A stretch of 64,000 bases of DNA, taken from contig NZ_SMZJ02000004.1 of the NCBI RefSeq assembly GCF_004358095.2, positions 314 through 64,313 on the forward strand. The letters run 5' to 3'. Below are positions 1 to 8,944 of this stretch, piece after piece. Under the pieces are notes generated by a model, which made no database searches, was not told where the DNA came from, and saw nothing but the letters and a program-made list of their open reading frames with translations. Every line of letters begins with the position of its first letter. Position 1 is the stretch's first letter. The stretch comes from Seonamhaeicola sediminis (lineage in GTDB: Bacteria; Bacteroidota; Bacteroidia; Flavobacteriales; Flavobacteriaceae). A program made the position numbers and the translations under genes.

Positions 1-340
1 TGTTTCAGCAGGAAGGTCTGCAATACATTGGATGGAAATAGGTCCGGGTGCAGCAGCAATTACAGGGGCTGTAGTATCATCTACAGTAATAATTTGAGTT
101 CTGGTGGTCGCAGGGTTTCCACAAGCATCAGATATGTTCCAAGTTCTTGTATATGTTCCACCACAGGCACTGCCTACTAAAGGACCAGTCACACTAGTTA
201 CAGTTCCACCAGCGTCACAGTTATCAGTCCAAGCTAGGTCTGTTTCAGCAGGAAGGTCTGCAATACATTGAATGGAAATAGGTCCGGGTGCAGCAGCAAT
301 TACAGGGGCTGTAGTATCATCTACAGTAATAATTTGAGTT
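1..340. repeat. Tandem 240-bp direct repeat inside the surface-protein gene
   Basis: Positions 1-100 and 241-340 match except for one base (g at 31, a at 271), giving a period of 240 bp or 80 residues. Similarity falls off after the shared block. A third, more diverged module lies at about 341-570. The near identity points to recent duplication or gene conversion between modules. The array continues past the left edge. Confidence 0.85.
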
Positions 341-783
341 TCTGTGGCAGTTCCAGCATCACATGAGCTATTGTAAGTCCAAGTCCTGGTAATGGTTCCG
401 CCACAAGTACCGCCAATCAGAGGTCCATCAACACCAGCTATATTACCATTTGAGCCATCACAACTGTCATTCCAATTTAAAGAAATCATAGCAGGTACAT
501 CGGCTAGACATTCCACTGTAACATCTGCGGGAGCAGGGTCAAGTGTAACAACAAAAGCAACTGAATTGGCTTTTTCAATATTATCAATGGGGGATATTTC
601 AAAACTAAGATTACCACCAAAAACCTTAGCATAATCAGAAATTAAGCCATAATATGGTATATAGCTATTATTATTTAAAGGTGCAGAGATTCTTTTTAAG
701 TAATAATTATTTGCTAGTAATGAACTACAAAATAATAGGGTACTTAAAATATAAAGAAACTTAAATAAGTATTTTCTCTTCAT
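1..783 (-). CDS. Repeat-rich secreted surface protein, 5' part only (261 codons)
   Basis: The frame opens with ATG at 783 and runs without a stop to the window edge, so only the N-terminal 261 codons are present. Residues 1-25 form a signal peptide (basic start, hydrophobic run, then LLANN). From about residue 85 there are modules of about 80 residues with a conserved Cys pattern, a TRTW motif and the linker DDTTAPVIAAAPGPISIQC. These resemble the HYR/Ig-like beta-sandwich repeats of large flavobacterial adhesins, which are usually exported by the type IX system. The two most similar copies are nearly identical in DNA (positions 1-100 and 241-340). The C-terminal anchor or sorting domain would lie outside the window. 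Surface location is inferred; ligand unknown. Confidence 0.75.
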   Translation of the reverse strand, partial: MKRKYLFKFLYILSTLLFCSSLLANNYYLKRISAPLNNNSYIPYYGLISDYAKVFGGNLSFEISPIDNIEKANSVAFVVTLDPAPADVTVECLADVPAMISLNWNDSCDGSNGNIAGVDGPLIGGTCGGTITRTWTYNSSCDAGTATETQIITVDDTTAPVIAAAPGPISIQCIADLPAETDLAWTDNCDAGGTVTSVTGPLVGSACGGTYTRTWNISDACGNPATTRTQIITVDDTTAPVIAAAPGPISIQCIADLPAET

Positions 784-1224
784 AAACAGTTAATATTTAG
801 GGCGTCGCACTAATAATGTGTCTTTTAAGAATATTTTTTCTTAAGAGACATCAATTATTTTAGGTTTATGTGCTATTAACCAATTTTTATGAGGGACTGT
901 AAAATTATTACTACGACCTATGAATAACAAAAATACTCGTTGAAATACCTTTTTATTCTTTAGTGCGTACGCAAATATTTTGCAGTGGATTAATTGCTTA
1001 TAAAACAGTTAATTACGAAAATAACCTACCATATAACTAGACTATTTTGTTATAAACTTATTTTATGTGGACGAATATAAGTTAAAATTTTCAAAAATTA
1101 TCTATGAAACGCAAAAAAAATCGACAAAATACATTAAATTATTTTTTAAAAATATGATAACTTTCACTAAAACAGTTGTTTAAGGTGTTTTGAAAGGGGA
1201 ACTATAAAAAGAGCTTTTAAATCT
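784..1224. other. AT-rich intergenic stretch, no gene seen
   Basis: This 441-bp gap separates two minus-strand genes. I see no sustained reading frame, RNA gene or good terminator. A CAAAAATA at 928-935 reads TATTTTTG on the minus strand and could be a -7 element for the surface-protein gene, but it has no matching -33 TTG. Confidence 0.5.
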
Positions 1225-2064
1225 TTAGTTTTTAATTACTTTTCTGGTAGTTTTTCCTTTTTCAGTATTTATTTCTAAAAGATATACACCTGAATTAAGT
1301 TGAGATAAATCAATACTATTAGACTTGACACTTCTATATATTAAACGTCCTGTAATATTATATAAGTTCATATGATTAATGGTGTTTGAATTGTCTAAAT
1401 TAATGTTAATAATATCCTTTGTTGGGTTAGGTGTAATAGACAGCTTGAATGCTTTAAAATCATCAATCCCTAAAACTTCATCACCTAAAACATTCATAAC
1501 GTATTGGTCACTAACTATTGTAGGGTCTGTCCACCCAGCACATTCTGAAAAACTAATATAACTATCGTCATTTTGTCCTGCAGAATTCGTTCCTATAAAG
1601 AAAAGTTCACCTGTATTTGTTCCACTATCTGGTGCGAAAACTTCAAATACAATAGTAGAATTAGAAGGTATTGATACAGATAGGGGCACGCTAACTACTT
1701 GAAGATTATTACTGGCATTACAAATATGAGTTGTACTAGCTTGTTCTGTTAAAACAGCATTAGTTAAATCATCGGTGTTGGCTGTATGAATTTTTAATGT
1801 TATCTCTTTGCCCGTATCAGCAGATCCTTGTCCAAACTGAACTGAAGTGATTTGAAAACTTCCTGTTATCGAAAAATCTGAAAGATTATATGCTCTATAA
1901 AACGAATTATCATTATAAGTGTTTGGGTTAAGTCCTCCTGGATTCCAGCAAGCATTTCCTGAATCATCAACCAAATTTGGATTTTCAGACTGCGTTAAGG
2001 TTGTTTGAGCATTTAAATTTGCGCCTAGAAACAATAGTGCAATAAAAAAGTAATTTTTAATCAT
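1225..2064 (-). CDS. Secreted protein with T9SS type A sorting domain
   Basis: The 279-residue product begins with a clear signal peptide (residues 1-20, ending NLNAQ). Its middle part, about residues 25-200, is beta-rich with aromatic and Gly/Ser/Thr-rich stretches and no enzyme motif that I recognise. The last 75 residues form a por-secretion-system sorting domain: an ITPNPTKD motif, a YNITGRLIY strand, a LSQLNSGVYLLEI segment and a basic C-terminal TRKVIKN. Such domains direct cargo through the type IX secretion system and are then removed. The gene stands alone with more than 400 bp on each side. Function of the passenger is unknown. Confidence 0.85.
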   Translation of the reverse strand: MIKNYFFIALLFLGANLNAQTTLTQSENPNLVDDSGNACWNPGGLNPNTYNDNSFYRAYNLSDFSITGSFQITSVQFGQGSADTGKEITLKIHTANTDDLTNAVLTEQASTTHICNASNNLQVVSVPLSVSIPSNSTIVFEVFAPDSGTNTGELFFIGTNSAGQNDDSYISFSECAGWTDPTIVSDQYVMNVLGDEVLGIDDFKAFKLSITPNPTKDIININLDNSNTINHMNLYNITGRLIYRSVKSNSIDLSQLNSGVYLLEINTEKGKTTRKVIKN

Positions 2065-2477
2065 AACTAAATAGGTTTAAGTTTATTAATGCAAATATAA
2101 GGTATAATTATCAAGATTGTTATCAGTTTATAGGATTGAACCTGCAGTTAATCTAAAAAATTTTGATGCTTAAGCTAAAGAATAGATTGTTGACTTAACT
2201 GAAAGGATTCAAAAACGTATGCAGTTTTAACCTTTATGTTAACGAAAACATTTTATGTAATCTAATAAGTGTTTTGAAAAATTTTTAAGCGATTGATTAT
2301 TTAACTTTCTAATTTAGAAATCAAAAAAAGGTTGAATAAAATAAAGTAATGATTTTAACCCTGTGTTTACTGCAATTAATTGATATTCAGGTTCTTGATT
2401 ATTTGTTTGAGTTTTTTAAAAACCTAAAATAAGGAGGTTATGATTGATTGAGAAGCTATCAAGTATTTAAGGTGTGG
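2065..2477. other. AT-rich intergenic stretch, no gene seen
   Basis: These 413 bp lie between the T9SS cargo gene and the end of the rhamnosidase gene, both on the minus strand. A CAAATATA at 2092-2099 reads TATATTTG on the minus strand and may be the -7 element of the T9SS cargo gene; the -33 half is not convincing. No coding frame or clear terminator was found. Confidence 0.45.
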
Positions 2478-4901
2478 TTAGCGTAATTTTTTCACAACCA
2501 TAATTTTGTAATGCCCTTCATTTAAGAAGAATTTCCCAGTTTGAAGCTTATCAATATTATTAGATTGATCGAGAGTTTTTCCATTAATAATCTTCATTGT
2601 TTCATTTTTTGAAATTGGAAGTGTAACATAGGCTTTAGTATTAGCTGGAACAGTAAATTGATACGTATAACCATCTGTTGTTTTTTTCCAATTGGAAACA
2701 ATTGCCCCAAAAGGTGATTGATAGGAGCAATTAACAGAGTTAAGTCCTTCTGGAGTTTTAGGAGATATAAAGAATTCTTTGAATCCTGGATGGTCAGGAT
2801 TAGGGCGTATACCTGCTAACCAACGATAAAACCATTCGGACACCGTTCCAAACATTGGGTGGTTATTAGAGTAGGTATTATCGCTTTCTTGCCATGTTTC
2901 CCATATAGTGGTAGCGCCTCGATCTACCATAAAGCCCCAACCCGGATATGCTCTACTATTCACAATATCAAAAACAACGCTAGAATTGCCATATTTAGAG
3001 AGCACTTCTAATATGTACTTGGTGCCAAAAATTCCAGTAATAAAATGTCCTGAGGGTCCATTGCTAACAGCTTTTAATAAGGAATCTTTAGCAGCAGGAA
3101 TCTGATTTTCGGGGATAATTTTATGATAAAGTAATGTTGAAAAAAGTGTTTGCCTGTTAATTTTTCTCAAGTAGGGTTTACCCCAAAATTTAGCTCTTAA
3201 CTGTTTTTTTAAATTGTTAGCCAAATCGTCATACTTTTTTTCATCACCTTCTTCACCCATCACGTTGGCAAATGTTTTCATAATGTTGGCACATTGTAAA
3301 TAATGGCTAGTACCTGTAAGTTCTACAGGAACGGGTTCTAAAGACTCATGATCACTAAGTCCCTTGTTAACCATTCCATTAGGATGAATACGTGCAACTT
3401 TATCCATCCATTTAGTATTAAAAACGTATAACTCTTTGATAATATCAATATCATTATAATAAAGGTATAGGTAGTATTGTGTGGTTAAGTATGCAGACTC
3501 CCAACTTATCCCACAATATTTTATACCTGTGTAGGGTGCAGTATCAACAAATGTTGAATCGTTCATGGCATCTACCCAATCATATATGGTTTTTCGATAA
3601 AACGATTGCATATCGAAATTATAAATGAAGGATTCATTTGTAGCATTTAAATCGCCTCCATACCCAAATCGTTCCCTTGCAGGACAATCTGACTGAACGC
3701 TAACCAAATTTGATAAAAAGGTTTGCTTGGAAACTTCTTGAATTGAGTTTAACAATTCTGAAGAGCTAGAAAAACTATTGTCATTGGTAACGTTTGAGTG
3801 CATGAAAAGTCCGCGAATATCCTCTTTTTTAGGCTTTTCTTTTAAACCTTTAATCTCTATATACCTATAGGTGTGATATGTAAAATCAGGACTAAACCAT
3901 TGTCCATTTTTGTTACCCAAAATATAGCTATCGGTTTGCCAAGCTATGTCTGGTGCACCAGGACCGCCAATCCCCCTTTTTTTAATTTGTCCAGCTACGG
4001 TTGTCATGGGGTTTAGGTTGCCATCTTTGTACACACGTTCTCCAAACCTAAAAACTATGGTATCATTGGGCTTACCTCTGAGTTTTATTTTATAAGTGCC
4101 TGTGAAATTTACACCCATATCCACCACCCAAATTCCCTTTCCAGGAGAATAAATAGCAACTGGATTTAATTCTTTAGTTATTGTAACAGGAGGGAAGAAT
4201 GCCTTTTCTAGTTTTCCTCCTGGAGGCTTTCCTATTTTTATAGGTTGCCATTGGGTGTCATCAAAATTAGGTGTATCCCAGTTGTCTAGTTCAAAATTAG
4301 CGTTATATAGAGTTCCTAAATACACGCTATTCTTTCTTATGGGACCTAAAGCAAACTTCCATGAATTATCTGTTACTATATCTTCTGAATCACCATTTTT
4401 ATATTTTATATTAAGTTTTGCTATACATACAGGCTTACCAACGGTAAGATCTTTCCTTGGGTTTCTTCTTCCCCATTTTCGTAATGGTAAAGGATTGTAA
4501 AATCCATTGCCTAATATTATACCTAAGCAATTCTTGCCTTTTTGTATTAAAGGTGTCACTTCATATTCTGTAAAATAGATACGTTTACTAAAGTCTGTCC
4601 ATGCGGGGTCTAATACGTTTTCTTTAATGTGCTGTCCATTTATGGAAACTTTGTAGTAACCAGCAGCTGTAATACTTAAAGTAGCAGACTGGATAGTTTT
4701 GTTGGTTTGAAATTCTTTTCTAAAAAGTGGCGCAGGATATTCTAAATAGAAAAGCGAATCACTTTTAGGAAGTGCAATACCGTCTTCAATCCAAAATGTG
4801 CGATTATTTACACTAAACCTTGATTCTGTTGTAATGGTGTCATTTTTGCAAGAAAAAATCAAGAATATATAGAAAACAATTGATAATTTAAATAATTTCA
4901 T
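2478..4901 (-). CDS. Alpha-L-rhamnosidase, glycoside hydrolase family 78, lipoprotein
   Basis: This 807-residue enzyme should remove terminal alpha-L-rhamnose from glycans. Residues 1-18 are a lipoprotein signal with Cys18 (LIFSC). An N-terminal beta-sandwich region, about 55-390, resembles the rhamnosidase N and carbohydrate-binding domains (SINGQHIKENVLDPAWTDFS at 86-105). The catalytic (alpha/alpha)6 barrel begins near 375 and carries the GH78 signature DCPARERFGYGGDLN at 405-419, including the acidic residues expected for the general acid. TIWETWQESD lies further on, and a C-terminal beta domain follows. It is the last gene of a three-gene minus-strand operon, 23 bp after the sulfatase. 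Family is secure; the natural substrate is inferred to be a sulfated rhamnose-containing polysaccharide. Confidence 0.92.
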   Translation of the reverse strand: MKLFKLSIVFYIFLIFSCKNDTITTESRFSVNNRTFWIEDGIALPKSDSLFYLEYPAPLFRKEFQTNKTIQSATLSITAAGYYKVSINGQHIKENVLDPAWTDFSKRIYFTEYEVTPLIQKGKNCLGIILGNGFYNPLPLRKWGRRNPRKDLTVGKPVCIAKLNIKYKNGDSEDIVTDNSWKFALGPIRKNSVYLGTLYNANFELDNWDTPNFDDTQWQPIKIGKPPGGKLEKAFFPPVTITKELNPVAIYSPGKGIWVVDMGVNFTGTYKIKLRGKPNDTIVFRFGERVYKDGNLNPMTTVAGQIKKRGIGGPGAPDIAWQTDSYILGNKNGQWFSPDFTYHTYRYIEIKGLKEKPKKEDIRGLFMHSNVTNDNSFSSSSELLNSIQEVSKQTFLSNLVSVQSDCPARERFGYGGDLNATNESFIYNFDMQSFYRKTIYDWVDAMNDSTFVDTAPYTGIKYCGISWESAYLTTQYYLYLYYNDIDIIKELYVFNTKWMDKVARIHPNGMVNKGLSDHESLEPVPVELTGTSHYLQCANIMKTFANVMGEEGDEKKYDDLANNLKKQLRAKFWGKPYLRKINRQTLFSTLLYHKIIPENQIPAAKDSLLKAVSNGPSGHFITGIFGTKYILEVLSKYGNSSVVFDIVNSRAYPGWGFMVDRGATTIWETWQESDNTYSNNHPMFGTVSEWFYRWLAGIRPNPDHPGFKEFFISPKTPEGLNSVNCSYQSPFGAIVSNWKKTTDGYTYQFTVPANTKAYVTLPISKNETMKIINGKTLDQSNNIDKLQTGKFFLNEGHYKIMVVKKLR

Positions 4902-4924
4902 TCTATGTTTTATAGGCTTAACTC

Positions 4925-6565
4925 TTATGGTCTGTTTTTGTTATGTAATTCTATAAAATGCCTATCCAATGCTGGTGAATCCTTGTATTTAAGTCTTAAA
5001 GTGTCTAACTTTTTATGCAAATTGGCCACAATATCTTTATAAGCAGCATTATTGTAAACATTGTTCATTTCTTGAGGGTCTTTCTCACGATCGTACAATT
5101 CCCATTCGTCAACATCGTGATAAAAATGAACCAATTTATACTCCTTTGTTACAATACCATAGTGCCTTTTAACCATGTGTACTGCGGGGTATTCATAGTA
5201 ATGATAATACACAGATTCACGATTCCATTGGGAGGTGTTACCTTTTAAAAGAGGCATTAAACTTTCGCCTTGCATATCGTTTGGAGCTTTAATGTGTGCA
5301 GCCTCTAGAAAGGTTTGTGCAAAATCAAGGTTCTGAACCATTTCATCGTTTGTGGTGCCAGGTTTAATTTGATTGGGCCAACGAATTAGCAATGGTGTTT
5401 TAAGAGATTCGTTGTAAATAAACCGCTTATCAAACCAACCATGTTCCCCAAGATAAAAACCTTGATCTGAAGTATAAACAACCATAGTGTTTTTTGCTAA
5501 TCCACTTTTGTCAAGGTAATCTAGGACTCTTCCAACATTATCATCTACAGAAGAAATGCATGCTAAATAATCCTGTATATAACGTTGATATTGCCAGCGC
5601 ATTTTATCCATTTCGTTCATGTGGGGCCAGTTTTGTTTAAAGTCTTGAGCAATGGAATCCAAAATAGGTTGATATAATGATTTTTGCCTTGCATTAAGTC
5701 TGGAATATTCAGCTCTTTCAAAAAATTTTATATTCCTAGGGTTATCGCCTGCCAAACCTAAATCTTGGATAGCATGGGGTAATACTTTATTGTCATAACT
5801 TAGCATTTGATCCCTGATATTCATTTCAGCTGTTTTGGCAGATTCACCGCGATTAACGTAATTATCAAATAAGGTTTCTGGCTCTGGAAATTTTTTTTGT
5901 CTGAATTCTTCAAACTTTTCCGGATTTGGCCACCATGCTCTATGAGGTGCTTTGTGTAAATACATCATCATAAAAGGCTTTTTCTTGTCCCTTTTTTTAT
6001 CAAGCCAATTAATGGTTAAATTGGTAATAATGTCTGTTACATATCCTGTAATGGTGGTATCCCCTTTTTTTGTGATAAATTTGGGATTAATATAATGCCC
6101 CTGTCCCGGTAAAATCATAAAATCATCTACCCCTTTGGGGGTATTGCCAAAATGCAACTTACCAAACATAGCCGTTGTATAACCTGCCTTTTGAAACAAT
6201 TGAGGAAAGGTAACCTGTGTGCTATCAAAAGGCATGATATTATCAATCTTACCATTTATATGTGTGTGCTTTCCTGTTAGAATAGTTGCTCTAGAAGGGG
6301 CACAAATAGAATTAGTTACACATGCATTTGTAAATAACATACCTTCATTGGCAATCCTATCTATGTTTGGAGTTTTAATGAGTTTATCGGAATAAGCACT
6401 AATGGCCTGATAAGCATGGTCATCAGACATAATGAATAAAATGTTAGGTTTTGAATGTGTCTCAATTTTTTGATGAACTTCTTGGTAGGCTTTTTTACAT
6501 GAAAATAAGGATATAGTAATGATACCAAGAACTTTTATTTTTTTTATGTTGACTTTTTTTAACAT
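4925..6565 (-). CDS. S1-family sulfatase, formylglycine-dependent, lipoprotein
   Basis: The 546-residue product hydrolyses sulfate esters, probably on a carbohydrate. Residues 1-23 form a lipoprotein signal ending LFSC. The metal-binding start is PNILFIMSDDHAYQ with Asp48-Asp49. The activation motif CAPSRATILTGKH puts the Cys that becomes formylglycine at residue 88 (C-x-P-S-R type), so an anaerobic or FGE-type maturase encoded elsewhere is needed. A later TSDQGFYLGEHGWFDK block contributes the second half of the metal site. The gene sits 4 bp after the oxidoreductase and 23 bp before the rhamnosidase. Subfamily and target position cannot be fixed by eye; a rhamnose sulfate is a reasonable guess from the neighbour. 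Confidence 0.93.
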   Translation of the reverse strand: MLKKVNIKKIKVLGIITISLFSCKKAYQEVHQKIETHSKPNILFIMSDDHAYQAISAYSDKLIKTPNIDRIANEGMLFTNACVTNSICAPSRATILTGKHTHINGKIDNIMPFDSTQVTFPQLFQKAGYTTAMFGKLHFGNTPKGVDDFMILPGQGHYINPKFITKKGDTTITGYVTDIITNLTINWLDKKRDKKKPFMMMYLHKAPHRAWWPNPEKFEEFRQKKFPEPETLFDNYVNRGESAKTAEMNIRDQMLSYDNKVLPHAIQDLGLAGDNPRNIKFFERAEYSRLNARQKSLYQPILDSIAQDFKQNWPHMNEMDKMRWQYQRYIQDYLACISSVDDNVGRVLDYLDKSGLAKNTMVVYTSDQGFYLGEHGWFDKRFIYNESLKTPLLIRWPNQIKPGTTNDEMVQNLDFAQTFLEAAHIKAPNDMQGESLMPLLKGNTSQWNRESVYYHYYEYPAVHMVKRHYGIVTKEYKLVHFYHDVDEWELYDREKDPQEMNNVYNNAAYKDIVANLHKKLDTLRLKYKDSPALDRHFIELHNKNRP

Positions 6566-6569
6566 TTTG

Positions 6570-7976
6570 CTATTTCAAATCGATGGAAACAATTTGTTTT
6601 GTTTTTCTGCTTTTTTCAGCCATAAAACCCATAATATGACTTTCAACCGAGGCATCAATAGTTGATGTTAATAAATTAGCGTCCTGTTGTTTAACGGCTT
6701 GAATCCAATCAAACACTAAAGCCCAATCACCACCTCCGTGTCCACTATTCTTATAATCACCTACATCTTCAATATTTATGTTCCATTTGGTTGTTTTTTT
6801 TGTTAGGAAATCGGTATGAATAAACTGATCCATATCACCAACAATATCGCCCATTGAGCCCATTATTCTTGTTCTTCGCCCATGATAGGAAGTAAAAGCT
6901 TCCATTGAAAAATTGGCAGTAACATCATCTTCAAATTCCATAGAGGTAATGTAGTGATCGGGTTGGTCGTTTTCCATTTTATACACACATCTCCCATAAT
7001 TGGTTGTTTTTAATTGTTGAATGATAAAGTCGCTGTGTGTAGATTTATCTTCTGGAAAATCGAATACATAAGTACGTTGACGCTCTCTGTGGTAAATTTT
7101 TAATGCGGAATAAGGACAGGACAATTCAACAGCACAACCATCGGTACAGCGATTGGTACTTCCTTCTGGGGCATTTGATGCTTTAAACCATTTTAGGCTA
7201 CCATAAGCAGATATACTTTTGCAGGGTTTACCAATTAACCATCTAAGAATATCTAAGTCATGACACGATTTAGCTAGTATTATAGGAGTAGTTTCTTTTG
7301 AATTATGCCAGTTTCCTCTAACATAGGAATGAGACATATGGATATGCTCAATAGGCTCCATGTGTTGAATACTAATAAGCTCACCTATAGCACCAGAATC
7401 AATCATTTGTTTGAGCTTTATGAAATAAGGAGCATATCTTAACACATGGCAAACCGCTACAATTCTACCCGTTTTTTTTGCTAAGTTTAGTATGTCTCTG
7501 CACTCGTTTTCGCTAGGAGCTATGGGTTTTTCTAGTAAAATGTCATAGCCCATTTCCAAAGCTTTCATACATGGGGCATAATGAAGGTCGTCTGGTGTAC
7601 TTATGATAACAGCATCAGCAAATTTTGGTTGTTCAAATACATGCTCCCAAGTTTTGAATCTATTTTTATCGGGTATATTGTGTTTTTTGGAATAGCGCTC
7701 ATTTCTGATGGCTATGGGTTCAGCAACCCCAATGATGTCCAATTGATTTGGAAATTTAATACCGTAATTACCATATGTATTTCCTCTAGATCCGGCACCA
7801 AGGGTAATTACGGTTATTGGTTTATCTATGTTAGGGTTATCAAACTTCCCTGCAGTAATAGTTTTTGAACCATCATATAATATATCTGAACCGGTTAAGG
7901 AATTTGAAATTAACGGAATACACCCAAGTCCTAAACCCAGATTTTTGATGGCTTTTCTACGGTCAATTTTTTTCAT
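6570..7976 (-). CDS. Gfo/Idh/MocA family oxidoreductase with Tat-like leader
   Basis: This 468-residue protein belongs to the NAD(P)-dependent glucose-fructose oxidoreductase / inositol dehydrogenase family. A twin-Arg leader (IDRRKAIKNLGLGLG) suggests Tat export to the periplasm with bound cofactor. The Rossmann motif is TLGAGSRG (residues 58-65), and the family EKP signature is at 149-151. A Cys-rich insert (CTDGCAVELSCPYS) is seen in many Bacteroidota homologues. It is the first gene of the operon with the sulfatase and rhamnosidase. In such loci this family can oxidise sugars or cleave glycosides through an oxidised intermediate; which applies here is not known. Confidence 0.88.
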   Translation of the reverse strand: MKKIDRRKAIKNLGLGLGCIPLISNSLTGSDILYDGSKTITAGKFDNPNIDKPITVITLGAGSRGNTYGNYGIKFPNQLDIIGVAEPIAIRNERYSKKHNIPDKNRFKTWEHVFEQPKFADAVIISTPDDLHYAPCMKALEMGYDILLEKPIAPSENECRDILNLAKKTGRIVAVCHVLRYAPYFIKLKQMIDSGAIGELISIQHMEPIEHIHMSHSYVRGNWHNSKETTPIILAKSCHDLDILRWLIGKPCKSISAYGSLKWFKASNAPEGSTNRCTDGCAVELSCPYSALKIYHRERQRTYVFDFPEDKSTHSDFIIQQLKTTNYGRCVYKMENDQPDHYITSMEFEDDVTANFSMEAFTSYHGRRTRIMGSMGDIVGDMDQFIHTDFLTKKTTKWNINIEDVGDYKNSGHGGGDWALVFDWIQAVKQQDANLLTSTIDASVESHIMGFMAEKSRKTKQIVSIDLK

Positions 7977-8227
7977 AACAAAGCTAATTACATAAATATC
8001 TAAGATATGAATTAAAATTTATTAATCTGTCCCGTTGTTTAGTTCATAAGGAGCTTGTTAAAACTAAATTCTAAATTGAATAATTATTTGTGATAAAAAA
8101 ATAAGTAAAGTGTATTTATTAATGTTTTCAGTGTAAATTTTAAATCTGAAATTTATTTGTGCCAATCGTGTTCTAAATCGTGTTCACTTGTTTTTTAAAA
8201 TATAAGAAACCACTTTAAATTAAGCAT
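7977..8227. other. Intergenic stretch upstream of the oxidoreductase operon
   Basis: AT-rich and without a coding frame. CAAAGCTA at 7979-7986 reads TAGCTTTG on the minus strand and fits the -7 consensus, but it sits only 2 bases from the start codon and lacks a -33 partner, so I do not claim it as the operon promoter. Confidence 0.35.
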
Positions 8228-8258
8228 AAAAAAACGGATCAGCGTAACCAATCCGTTT
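8228..8258 (-). terminator. Intrinsic terminator of the tRNA-Met transcript
   Basis: AAACGGAT (8232-8239) pairs with ATCCGTTT (8251-8258) around an 11-base loop. The A-run at 8228-8234 gives a U-tract on the minus strand. It lies about 20 bases past the tRNA 3' end. Confidence 0.85.
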
Positions 8259-8280
8259 GTTTATTTAACTTTATGCTTTG

Positions 8281-8354
8281 TAGCGAGATCGAGATTTGAA
8301 CTCGAGACCTCCGGGTTATGAATCCGACGCTCTAACCAACTGAGCTACCTCGCC
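8281..8354 (-). tRNA. tRNA-Met (CAU anticodon), probably elongator
   Basis: A 74-nt cloverleaf can be drawn on the minus strand. The acceptor stem GGCGAGG pairs with TCTCGCT, with G-U at both ends. The D arm is GCTC/GAGC with AGTTGGTTA in its loop, the anticodon loop is TTCATAA, and the T arm is TCGAG/CTCGA around TTCAAAT. CCA is not encoded. Initiator features (the 1-72 mismatch and the GGG/CCC anticodon-stem run) are missing, so elongator tRNA-Met is favoured. tRNA-Ile with a modified CAU cannot be fully excluded. The 31-39 pair is A-C. Confidence 0.93.
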
Positions 8355-8366
8355 ATTTTGTGGCTG

Positions 8367-8397
8367 CAAATATAAAAACAATTCTAATGTCAGCAAA
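8367..8397 (-). promoter_or_regulatory. Promoter of tRNA-Met
   Basis: On the minus strand TTTG (8397-8394), 19 bases, then TATATTTG (8374-8367) match the Bacteroidota sigma-A consensus TTTG-N19-TANNTTTG exactly. The tRNA starts 13 bases downstream. Confidence 0.85.
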
Positions 8398-8486
8398 TAT
8401 TAGTTGATCAAAATATTATTAAAATTTATTGCAATACTTATCAATTAATGTATATATTGGGCAACATTAAATTTTCAAAAGTAGTT

Positions 8487-8879
8487 ATGGACGACAAAGT
8501 TAGATTTGATCTTGAATTTCCTATTCATGCGTCACCTCAATTATTATATCAATATATTTCCACACCTTCTGGTTTGTCTGAATGGTTTTCAGATAATGTA
8601 AACTCTCGAGGAGAACTGTTTACTTTTATTTGGGATGATAGTGAAGAGCAAGCTAAATTATTGAGTAAAAAAAGTGGTGAACGTGTTAAGTATAGATGGT
8701 TGGCTGATGAGGAGGATGGTCTGTCATGTTACTTTGAAATTAGAATTCAAGTTGATGAAATCACTAAAGATGTTTCTCTTATGATAACTGATTTTGCAGA
8801 GGAAGATGAAATAGATGAAGCTAAAATGCTTTGGGAAAATCAAATATCAGATTTAAAGCATGTACTAGGATCTGTTTAA
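8487..8879 (+). CDS. START-like (SRPBCC/AHSA1-type) domain protein
   Basis: I take the ATG at 8487 (MDDKVRFDLEFPIHASPQ) rather than the in-frame ATG at 8448, because the first 13 residues are not typical and the family is usually close to 130 residues. The sequence shows the helix-grip pattern: an N-terminal strand, LLYQYISTPSGLSEWFSDNV, beta strands rich in aromatic residues, and a C-terminal helix (MLWENQISDLKHVLGSV). It is a small cytosolic protein with a hydrophobic ligand-binding fold. Role unknown. A terminator follows 30 bases downstream. Confidence 0.8.
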   Translation: MDDKVRFDLEFPIHASPQLLYQYISTPSGLSEWFSDNVNSRGELFTFIWDDSEEQAKLLSKKSGERVKYRWLADEEDGLSCYFEIRIQVDEITKDVSLMITDFAEEDEIDEAKMLWENQISDLKHVLGSV

Positions 8880-8901
8880 ATTTTAAATGATATAATTAAA
8901 T

Positions 8902-8909
8902 TATATTTG
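8902..8909 (+). promoter_or_regulatory. Putative -7 element nested at the terminator before the class IV aminotransferase
   Basis: TATATTTG matches TANNTTTG. Transcription would start near 8913-8916, inside the 5' arm of the adjoining hairpin, about 30 bases before the ATG. The -33 element is weak (TTTA at 8875-8878, spacing 23). Confidence 0.45.
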
Positions 8910-8944
8910 CCCGTCCAGATTAAGAATTTGGGCGGGATTTTTTT
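8909..8944 (+). terminator. Intrinsic terminator after the START-domain gene
   Basis: CCCGTCC (8910-8916) pairs with GGGCGGG (8930-8936), with one G-U pair. A run of seven Ts (8938-8944) follows and ends exactly where the next ATG begins. Confidence 0.8.

Noticed and set aside
1-340. CRISPR array from the direct repeats
   Set aside because: The repeat is long, coding and contiguous, with an 80-residue period; there are no spacers.
392-634. Plus-strand open frame of 80 codons inside the surface-protein gene
   Set aside because: It is the antisense shadow of the repeat modules; composition follows the minus-strand codons.
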